64,000 bases of DNA. Origin: Corella eumyota (Eukaryota; Chordata; Ascidiacea; Phlebobranchia; Corellidae). The notes under the pieces were generated by a model. The model ran no database searches. It worked only from the letters and a program-made list of their open reading frames with translations, and was not told the origin of the DNA. The stretch's first letter is position 1; every line of letters begins with the position of its first letter. The DNA is taken from positions 19,716,001 to 19,780,000 of the forward strand of contig OY720098.1 of NCBI GenBank assembly GCA_963082875.1, in the 5' to 3' direction. Shown here one piece after another: positions 23,701 to 34,900 of this stretch. A program made the translations under genes and the position numbers.

Positions 23701-26700
23701 AAAAAAATAAATTAGTCAAATTTATCCAAAACCTTTATTTTTAAAAGATTTAAAATTATTTAAAAATTTATTTTTATTTTAGAAAATCAAATCTGAAACC
23801 TACATTAAAGAACTGGAAGAAAAATACACGGAGGTGAATACTGAATTCTCTACTGAAATAAAAACCACAACTACAGAACTAACCAAAGTTAAACAGGTAT
23901 AGCCTTTTTTCAATCTTGTTTACTAGCAAACTTTTAACAGCAACTAAAATTTATTGTCTCTCTCTAAAAATCATTATCAGACTCCTGTATTTAAAGACAA
24001 TTAAAGCTTTTAATTAAACAACCGTTAATTTTACGTTCAAGGGATGTTTTGATTTTAGCCTATAAGCGCACTGTTAATTATCTGTGTTTTTTAATGTACT
24101 TTTCTGAAATTTATAATTAAATTTATCATGCACACAAATACTAACACTACCAAAATAAATATGATTAGGAGTTGTCCAAGTATATGAAAGATTACAACAA
24201 GCTGGCCTCACTTACTACAAGCTTGGAACAAGAGATTGCAATCTACCATAAAGTGTTAACGAGTGAAGAGGCAAGGTTAGTTAAACAACGGCCATTTTTT
24301 AATTTTTTTGTTCTTTATATAAAAGTTTTAAAAAAGATAACTTTTAAAATTCCAACAACTTATTACACTTTTAAACATTCAAAGCTTTGCAAAAACTTGT
24401 AATACTCTGCAAACTTGAAAGTTTATATTACTCTACTGACCTTCCATTTAGATTTAAGTTAAACAAAATAAATTACATGCACTTTATTGTGTTACATATA
24501 TTCATATTTATTTTTTCTTTAACATTATTCTAGACTTAATTTCGACATCGAATTTAAGAAAAAGCAAAAGAACGAGGGATACACCACAACAGCAGCAGTT
24601 ACAACAACACAAGCAACAATGACTACATCAACAAGCAGAACATACACCAATGACCCAACTAGCACTGGTTACTTTAACCAAGACTACCAGAAAGACGATT
24701 CAACTAAGGAAACTACAACAACAACGCCTACAACATCGAGTGATCAATCCTACAATAATGACAAAATTGAAAGATCCTCATCTTCAGTATCAAGGAGGGA
24801 TAAAACATATACAAGTGGTGGCAGCTTCAAAAAAACGCCAGAAAAGGTTTGAGAATTAAATATATATTTACCTACTTAAATATATATTATTGTTACGTTC
24901 TTATATAAAAGATTAATGTCTACAGTAGCATAATTTTCACAAAGTCAAAACAAAGATAACACAAAGAATTTGATGAAATAAATTAATAAATCCTTTTAAA
25001 GCTAATAAAGATATTGAAAAATAACCTTATATATAACACTTAGTTTTCCAACACTTGCATACATTTTCCCTATAATGCATATCATTTCTAAGTAGAGTTT
25101 AAATATAAACAAACTTTCAACTGTTAGGAACTTGTGACTACTTATTATTTGAAGGGAGGTTCGGTAGTTTCGGCGAAAAATTTCGACGCTCACAAGGATG
25201 CGAAAAAGGTGTCAAAGGCTATCAAATCTGAAGGTAAGAAATAACTTCAAAACTACAATACTTAATACATAAATGGTCAAATAAAAAAACATAAAGTCAT
25301 TACTTTGCAAATTTGACTTTAATACTTGTACAGCAACAACAATTACTGATTTAATATATAATATTTAAAACACCACTTAACACTAAAAAGATGCATAATA
25401 ACTTTTTGTTTACAAACTGCTACCGTAGTCCTATAAACAAATAAAGGTATTACAATTAAATAAAACTAAATTCTCTTATTAAGGCACATTTTAATAATTA
25501 AGTTAATTGATATGCCCGTTTATCGTTGGTATCTATATTTATTAGATAAAACTCAAATCATAACAATAATGAGCAAACGAACTAAAGAGCAAAGAGTCAA
25601 GATAGCAACTGAATACAAAACTAAATTTAACACGGTAAGTAAATACAATTTTATCAACTTAACTTGTCTAATAATTAATATCAAGACAATTGTTTTAAAC
25701 ACCTGTTTGTAAACCATCTTTAAATTAGATTTCCTCTAACTAATTTAATAGAAACGTTAGGCCTACTAAACTTGAATAGTTTAGTAATCTTGATAATACA
25801 ATTATTTTTTCAAAAAACTATATAATACAATCATTTGTATACTTATCTATTTTAACCAATGTTTAAGTAGTATGCAACAAATAAATGTTGCATTACAAAA
25901 GGTAAGTATGCAACAAATAAATGCGAAAATAAACATTTTATATACCTTTTATATAGGGCTTTATATACCTAATCTTAGTCATTACATGTTACTTAACCAA
26001 ATACACTTTACCAAACAGAATCTTCACTAAGAATCTTACTTTTTACAATTTCACATCTCTTATTAGAAAATTCTGAACGATATGTTTGTTGTGTTTGTGC
26101 ATTCTGACATGCAAACCACTTTACAATACATGGTGTGGAGCCCAGCAGTTATGGACCTTCATGCTATAAGAAATGCATTACAAGGATATGGAACTAACGA
26201 GAGGATCTTGGTAGAGATACTTTGCACTAAAACAAGTGCAAAAATTAAAGAACTAAAAAACAACTACAACATAAGTAATTGCTTAACAGTATATAAATGG
26301 AGAGAATTTGACATTATAAAAAAGATTTGGAAATATACTTTAAATTTTCAAGTTACCACCAAGTATTTAGAGTCACTTAATTTTGAGTGTTTAAAGATCT
26401 AATTATTTAAAGATTATGGAAATCGAGACTTGGTTGCTGACGTAGAAGACGACATATCAGGAGATGTCCAGACATTGCTGCTGGAGATTTTAAAAGCAAA
26501 AAGAGGTGACTTAGAAGGAAAGGTGGTCAAGGACCAAGTGGAATGGGATGGCAAGGTAAAAAGTTAATATTCAAAGACTAAAGTTTCATCAACAGTTAGC
26601 TTTTAGTGTAAGAATACCAAAGTTAAAGAAATACAAAACTTTGCAGAACAAAAGTCACAGTAAAAAGCACTTGCATTGACATTAATTGACTTTTAATGTA

Positions 26701-27823
26701 CACTATTTTTTAACATTCAAGACAAAAGCTGAAGTAGCATAGGCCATTTGCTAACATTAACAGAATACCAAATTTTATAAAAACTAACAGAACTGTTACA
26801 GGACAAAATTAACAAACAAATTCAAGAACACCAAAATACAATGGAACCAAACTTACACTAATTCTAAACTGTTTTCTATCAAGGCATTATTGAAACTTGG
26901 GTTTGAGAACTGGCGACCCTCTAACAAAGTTTTTCTTGAGATCATCACACAACGAAGCTTGTACCATTTATGGTATTTGTTCGAGCAACACTGGCCAACA
27001 TTATCTGATCAGAGCTTTATCGAATGCATCGAAAATGAGGACATTGAAGATGATTTGAAAATTGCACTTAAAGCTATTGGTAAGTGAAAAGTACTTTAAG
27101 GTATTACACAAAACCGCGTAAGGTTTAAGGGTTTATTTCCTACTGTGTAGGTTTTGCACTATAAAATCTTAATTGAAACTTGATTTTCTTATCGATTCTT
27201 ATGATAAAAGATCTACAATTTACCAACACGGTTTACAAAAATTCAAAGTAATAGAAACTTCTTATTTTTAGTACTATATGTGACCAGTGTTAAGAAAGCT
27301 GTCTACTACGCTTACCAACTACGTCAATGCATACTAGAGGTACGTATTTTCAAACACATGTTTTTAATATTTGACCAATATTTTGTAAGATCTTTCCTTG
27401 ATTTACTCGCTTTCATTCTTAATATATTTATATCTATTTATTTTGTTTCATTTTACCCTTTTTTTACATGAACTACACAGGGCAACGACAACTATCTTAC
27501 TTATATTATAACAATACGATGTGAGGTAGATTTAGTTGATATTCAAGAAGAATACATGAGTAAATACAAAACGTCTTTAAAAGAAGACATTTCGGTAAGC
27601 TGTTTAAATTACAGTTATAAATAAACAAATAGGCTATAAGCATTTTTAACAAACAGTTTTAAAGGGAAAAAACTAATGCAAAACTTCGACTACTTTAACA
27701 TTTAACGTCCTAAATAATGCTTTAAAACAATTTAATTCAAATATTTCGTTAATCAAAACTTTTTTCATTTAGCAAAAAACAACTGGAGATCATAAGAAAA
27801 TGTTACTCGCATTATGTGGATAG
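20731..27823 (+). CDS. Intermediate filament-annexin fusion protein, gene B
   Basis: About 771 aa, same design as gene A but more diverged. Eighteen exons, plus: 20731-20858, 21114-21315, 22466-22563, 22668-22707, 22838-22921, 23006-23134, 23346-23471, 23783-23896, 24169-24275, 24534-24846, 25128-25233, 25546-25634, 26067-26274, 26413-26555, 26884-27079, 27272-27339, 27481-27594, 27773-27823. Coil 1A has LQTLNNRLVSYVNNVHYFE; the rod ends at IAIYHKVLTSEEAR near 342. The tail exon (343-447) is rich in Thr, Ser, Tyr and Asp, unlike the tails of A and C. In the annexin half only repeat 2 keeps a calcium loop (GYGTNE); repeat 1 has KSEDKTQ and repeat 4 EGNDNY. Exon sizes 98, 126, 114, 107, 143 and 51 equal those in A. 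Only 281 bp separate tail and annexin exons, so two separate genes are unlikely. Confidence 0.91.
21478..21759. mobile_element. MITE-like element with TAAGGCC inverted ends
   Basis: Left end taaggcctattcac and right end gtgtgaacgggcctta are imperfect inverted repeats; gttacgttgcgt-type motifs recur inside. No transposase. The related copy at 58655-58896 lies in the opposite orientation. In intron 2 of gene B. A target-site duplication was not evident. Confidence 0.75.
22061..22320 (-). mobile_element. tRNA-headed SINE, near full length
   Basis: From atatatctttatcctcgatg to cacgctgccgg, with a small deletion around the gctggctcagcagg block. In intron 2 of gene B. Confidence 0.85.
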
Positions 27824-28949
27824 TTTTTAACTACAATCAAATCTTATCAACCTAATTATTCGGCAATTATAAATATCTAAAATTCATTAACATAATGAAA
27901 TAACATTTTTTCTACCAATTACTTATAAAACAAAAACTAAAAAATATCAAAAAAATGATTTCTAAAAATTATATTAATCGTATAAGTTGAATAAAATATA
28001 TACTCAGAAACCTATACAAACTTTGTATCACTTACTTAAACCACAATATTGTCGCATGTAGATAGCTTAGTTAGAATTCTAAATATTTTAAATTAAAAAT
28101 TTTACTTACAATCACAAATGATGATACATATTAGCTTGGACTACATTTGTCTTCCAATAGATATAAACTACATTTTATAATCAAACTTAAAACTAAAATT
28201 CCACATTAACCCTAACCTTTACAAAATTTGACAGTCTTTTCAACATGGCGGTAAGTATAGAATGAAGAGAAAGGCCTAAATTTTAGCACACGTTTAGGCT
28301 TAATTGCTATAGGCAGGCTCTCTGCTTTACGCGTAGTCCAAATAAGGAATCAAAACAATAACATTACAAACGCAAATTAGTGGACGTAACGTCTGAAGTT
28401 CAAATCCGGGTCAAGGTACCATTTTTGTAGTTTAAAAAAATGTCAAGTTATGTACAATAGTATTTATATATTTTGGATACAAGGATACAAGTATATAAAT
28501 GCTGATATAAAATGAATATACTGATACAAAAGTGCGAAAAGGTGCAAAATAATGTACAAAAATAACAGTAAAATAGCAATTTAACTGTAAACCGAATATT
28601 ATGTCTTAATAAAACAGGCAAGATGAGTTTAACTATATTATTAAAGCATCTATTGTAACTTGTTTTTAATGTCAAGGGCAGTAACAGCAGTTTTTAAATG
28701 TTTCCTGAAATGTAATGTGTAATACCTTAAGACTACAACAACTAAAGCAGAGTATACACGCGAAATACTAATGATATATTACAAAACTACTGTAAGCTAT
28801 ATAATGTGCAACGTATTCGAATCACGTCTAATTTAAATTGAACACTTTTAAAAACACAATGCTCTGTTTATATAAAAAATATTGGGGAATGATGGCTTAT
28901 AAAAAACACTCTAATATGTTAAATTCGAAATAATTTGTTGTTGTTTAAC
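27824..28949. other. Convergent 3' intergenic region between IF-annexin B and C
   Basis: Holds both 3' UTRs. Around 28370-28425 lies a tRNA-like fragment (gttcaaatccggg). No exon is recognised; the frames seen here are low-complexity. Confidence 0.5.
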
Positions 28950-31900
28950 TTAGTCCAATAAAGCAAGCATGATTTTGCCGAAATCTCCTGATGTTTCGTC
29001 CTATAAATATAGTTATTTAAAGTTAAAATCTTATTAAGTTAAAAATAACTCAAAATTATTCAAAAATATAGCCGCAACCCAGAAATTACGTTTAATTTAA
29101 CAAAGCTTAAGCTTGGCTAATAGAATTACAAAAAGATAAATTTATTTTAATTCTATTAGCCCTTATAATTATAAGTTGTAGTTACGTGAACCTAAAATGT
29201 TAATTTTGCAGTAGGTAATGTTAAAAAATGACAACTACATTAGTCTATCCTTATTGGAGTTATAGTTTGTTTAACAGGATATTAATTACAACTTACGTCA
29301 ACAGTTTGCACCAAAGACTTGTTGTATTTGCTCTCATATTCTTCCTTGATGTCAATCAAGTCGACCTCACTTCTAGTTGTTACAATATAAATCAAGTAAC
29401 TTTCAGATGTACCTGGACCCTATTAAATAGTATAAGTTTTGGATACCGTGACTTTAAACAAGTGACAACTAAGCGATTCGTTGTTTTAATAGTAAAATTT
29501 CTGCCGTAATAGTTATATAAAATTAAATGCGCATCAAATTTGGTTTAAATATTGCTTAAGGTATTTGCTAACTTACAGTCATTGTCTCGTGGATTTGGTA
29601 AGCGTAGTAAATTGGTGGAACACATGAAGAAAATCGAACTTAAAACATAAAATAATAAAATTAGTAATCAGCCTTAATTAGATATCAAACAACGAGTTTT
29701 TTCTTTCAGTATTAAAATTTAAAAACAGTTCCAAAAATCAAAAAAAAACAAGCAAGCAATTTATAATGTCCATTAAAAAGATGATCACGGTTTAAAGTAT
29801 TTTCTAAAAACTTACTCATGGTCTTGATGGCCATCTTCAAGTCGCCACTGAACTCTTTATCCACAGTTTCGATCAAGTTGTCATCAGTTAACTTAGGCCA
29901 ACATTGCTGAAATAAGAACCACAAATGTTGGAAACTTCTCTGCGTAAAAATCTCCAAAAAGGCTGGGCTCGATGGAGTCCAATTCTTCACTCCCATCTCA
30001 TACAAAGCCTAGAAATACAATAATAAATGGTAAAGATTAAAAACAAAAAATTAAAAATTTAATTTAAAAGAAAAATAAACCTAAATTTTAAAAGTTAAAA
30101 TAAAGACAAAATAGAAAATAAATTTAAGTGAAAAATTTTTACTAATTTTGCAAAAAAGCATGAAAATATAAATTTGATGCAAAATTAGATTTAAAAAATT
30201 GGCCAAAAATAGTATTAAAAGAAAATTCATAGTTTTAAAATAAATATAAATAGCTTTAAACAATCTTAAACCTTTGCATCTTCTTCAGCTTCGTTGGAGA
30301 CAACAGTGCCAGTGTCATCAGGTCGATTTGCCTTCAATAATTCCAACAATAAAGTTCTAAAATCTCCTGATGTGTCTCCTTCAATTTCACCATACAAGTC
30401 TTTTCCAAACACTAAAACAAATCAAAGTAATACATTAAAGTAAACTAGTATAAACTGTTAAAGATTATCGAAATTTAAAAAAGCTTCCATATGTTAAATC
30501 TACTTATAAACTTAAAATGTCATAACTTAAATAAATAGAAATGTCTCTGTATCTAAAATAATAACTTTTTTATGGTATTGACATATTTTATAAAAAGTTT
30601 TTTTTTCAAAAAAAAAAAAGTTTTTTCAAAAAAATGATGTAAATGTTGTCTTAAAAAAAATACATATGTAAACTATATCTGCATTTAAAATATGACAATA
30701 CATAAATTTGAATTAATTTTAAAAAGTTTTAAAGTATAATAAATTCGCAAACTTACACGAGCTATATCTTCTTCTGATCTCCGACACCTGCCTCCAAGTT
30801 TGTGTGTACAAGATCTCCATAACAACATCTTCCTCAGTTCCCGCTCCCTTTAGAGCCTTGTGAATAGCTTGGGCATCCAACTCACTCTTCTCCCACATTA
30901 GATGTTGGACTGTGAGTTTTAAGTCGCCATCTAATTCGCCATCAAGTTTCTTGAGCAGATCCTAGTAATATAAAAAAGAAATTTTGTTGTCTGAATGTTG
31001 TCCTTTAAAAAATATTTTAAAAGCAAGACATCTTTAAAATTAGATTATAAAATTGCTTGTAATATTTAAAATGTGATACATTTTGTTATGTATGGCATGA
31101 ATATACTGTTTAAAGTTGTTTTTTAGATTTGTCTGTATGCAAAATACTCTTTTTTAAAAATCCATTCACCATAGATTCTCTTATACTTAGTTGAAAACAA
31201 GTTTTTAATTTTTTACTACGTTAAACAACTACTTTATTTACCGAGTCATATTTGCTGTTGAATGCTGTAGCAATGTCTTGTCTCTGTTGTTTAGTGCGGT
31301 GGGTCAAAATTTCAATTATCGTTTTCTCATCAGTGCCTTAAATTATAATTCGTGGTAAAAACTTAAAATAAATATCTTACTACAACTAAAGCATTTTATT
31401 TATAAGCTGAAAAATATTTACAACATTTGTATAGATTGTTGTTTGAAAGTATATAAATAAACAAAAACGATTTTTATTTTACAAATCAGTAAAAGTTTAA
31501 CCGAAATTAAACTAAAATCAAATGAAAATTTATATGAATTAAAAGGTTGTTAAATTAAACTTACCAAACCCGGACATAGCTTTGTGTAGTTTCTCTGCAT
31601 CATCTTGGGGGTCGAATGGGTGAGCAGGTCGCACTGTACCCCCCTTGATCTTCCAGCTTACCTTTACAACTCCCTAGATTATAAATAAATGTTTTACTTT
31701 TTTGTGCAACAAAAATTTAACGAAATAAAAAAGTTTATGGTAATCTTCTATATCTAAATTTGTAAACATATATTTTTTTATATTGAAGGTTATCAAATTT
31801 TTAATATTTAAAGTGATTAATTGAATTACATTTCTGCAACTGTGTATATAAATTAATGTAGGTGCGTGGTTTAAATTAAATACTGCAAGTGTTTTTGTTT

Positions 31901-34900
31901 ATTTTTGTTTTTTAAATATTTAAAATAATAATTATTTTTTTTTGTTAAATTAATAATATTTTACAACATGCTAAATTAGCTACAAATAAAATGTATTGGG
32001 TTTAATTTCATTTGTCAATTGTTAGCAGAATTAATTGCTATTTTTGACATTTAAAATGCAATTTTTTTGATAATTATTTGGAATTCTGTGCGGGTATTTT
32101 TTGCGAATTTTCTGAATTTTGTGCTAAATTAACTAAATAAAAAAATTTAATTTTCTGCAATTCATTTTTTTTTTAATTTTTGTGTGCTTTTCTAAACCTC
32201 TTTAACTTTTGGCTTCTTTGCCTTTTTCTTTGGTTTGCCTTCTTCTTTTTCATCTTCACTAGAAGAAGAAGAACTCTCTTCACTCGTATTGCCTTCTTCC
32301 TGCTCATTTTCAGCAATTATTTTCTCATATTCATCAACTTTTTGAGGAACGTCGACTTCATCAAACTCAGACTATTTAGATTTAAGTTTAAGAGTAACAA
32401 AGAGTTTTTTTATAACCAGTTGTAAATGGGACATGATTAATTTTTATAAATTTACATCTATACTCTTGTTTATAAGCTGTGTGTAAACCTTTTGTTTAGT
32501 TTGATATTAAAACAATTCAAGCTAAAACCTAAACTTATTTTTATTGGCTATGTTACTTTACTAGTTGGTCAATATCTTATTTGTATTTACATTGTAAGTG
32601 TGTTTAAGGCATTGTAGTTTTTGTAATATTTTCTTAAAGTTTTTAACTAATGTAAACTAATATTTAACTTAACTAAAGTATATAGGTTTAACTTACATTA
32701 TAATTATTCATTCACCAAAAATTTTTGTATTAGATTGCCTAACTTTTAAAACTAAAATTTGACAAAAAAAATTGTTATTTTTTAAAACGACTTCTCCCAT
32801 ATACGACAACCACGAAATTGATTTTATGAATTTATTTTGATACATTACAAGAATTATGGCTGCAAAATATATTTAAAGCTTTGAATTAGAATTTGAATCT
32901 AGGCAAAAAAACTACATAAAATTTGGCCACACTATTCTACAAGAATGTTTCAAGATAAAATTTTTGAAAGCTTGGTAAATTAAACATTTTAATTTTGCAT
33001 AAAATGAAATCTATATACAGCACTATCTACAGAAGAAATTAAGTATTATAAATTTGCTATCTTCTAATTAAATAAATGCTAAAATGCCAAATAAAACCTT
33101 GTTGTTGATAATGTTTCGTACCAAATTAAGCGCTTGATAATGTTAAAAATATAATCTACATAGCAACATTACTAAAACCGCTATGATTTCATTTTTTTAA
33201 TTCTATGTTAATAAAAGAATTAGATAGTTCAAATTTTTATTCTTAGTAGCTAAATATTTGTGTCCTTTTTAAGTCTTTTTGCATTGTGTATGTAAAAAAA
33301 GAAAAAAAAAAACGTTTGCCAGTTAGTCTTTTAATCCTGAATTTTAATGTTATGTTATATTGTTAATCAAAATTAAAAGTTACTCAAAACCCAGTTAAAA
33401 AAATGCCGTTCGTACAAGTTAAGGAATAGGGGGCGTGGTCGTCGTATATATAGTGGGAGCTGTCGTATATTTAAGAGCCGATCATACCGTTGTTGGTTTC
33501 TGGTTGACCTCTGTCGCCACCATCTGATCAACTAAATCATCGGTTTTTTTCGGCGATCGGCTTCGTGATCGACTTTTTGATCGACTTCTAGATCGGCCTT
33601 TACTTGATGATCGAGATCGTGATTTAGATGATTTTGATGATTTAGATGATCGTGAGCTTCGTGATGAGCTTCGTGATCGTCGTTCATGCACCACAGATTT
33701 GTCCAAATCCAACTCACCAATTCTAAAATCAAAAATTAAACTTGTGATAATTTCTTGTTTAAGTTATTTGATTGTGTTTCACACTTAGCTAAATGCATAT
33801 AAAACTGTGTGTTATTGGGTTTAAATATATTATTTTTTAGTAGTTATTGCTTGTCTGTAGTTACCTAGCCTCTTCTCCAGTAAGAACCTTGTGGTAAATT
33901 GCAATTTCCTGTTCCAAACTTAAAGTCAAAGTTGCCAACTTCTGATAATCCTTCAAGTATTTGCCCATGTCCTGAAAGAATAAAAACACGTAACGGAATA
34001 TGTAATATAAGTAATAAAAAATACAACAATGACTTTATTGTGCCTTGTTTAAACTGATGTTAAGTTATGCTTGAAATGGTATTAACCAAAGAAAAAAGTA
34101 GGCCTACAGTAGCAAAATTGTCTTAAAATATTAAATAAAAAAATTTATTTCGGCCTTAAATTCGCCTTAAAAACTTAATTATTTCCTTTTATTATTTAAA
34201 AAAAAAAAAAAATTAAATGTTTAAATGCCCTGCATGTTTAAAATATCAGTAAAATATTTTTGTGACAATTTTTTGTAAAATTTATATTTTAAAAAAAATT
34301 TATACGTGTTATAACATATAAAATATATGCTCATTACGTCTATTCCAGACTGGGAATACCCTGTGGTTAAAATACTTAAATTTTCTGCATTCGACTCGTT
34401 TTAAATATAAATACAAACCGTATATATTCAGTACAATGTTAAATATTTAACTTAAAACAAACCTGCTTGGTTGTATCAAGCTCCCTATTCATGTTGTTGA
34501 TCAAGTTCTGGTTTTCAGCGCTTTCCTTAGCAAGTTTATCTTCAAGCGTTTCAATATTTCGTTCAAGGTTGTCATTCTATAAGAACAAGTTAAAGTTTAG
34601 GGTTAAGGCTGAATGCATTTGGCTTGTAGATACAAATTTAGTAATTTTTTTACTTAATACCGAATAGACTCAACAATATAAATGGACCGTATTTAATATA
34701 GGCTATCTATTAACTGGACATGTCTATTAAATAGTATAAACATGCAAAAAACATGTTTTTATAATAAAAAGTTTATAAAAAGGATAATAAATTATTATTT
34801 TATTATTTTCTTTACTACAAAGAATAATTAAAATTACCGATGCAGACATTTTAGTTTAAAACGTATGTCAGCATTTAATTAAAATTAGAACATCATATTC

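Noticed and set aside
33532-33732. Overlapping His/Asp-rich frame on the minus strand
   Set aside because: Out-of-frame shadow of the RS-coding repeat in gene C; it does not fit the exon phases.
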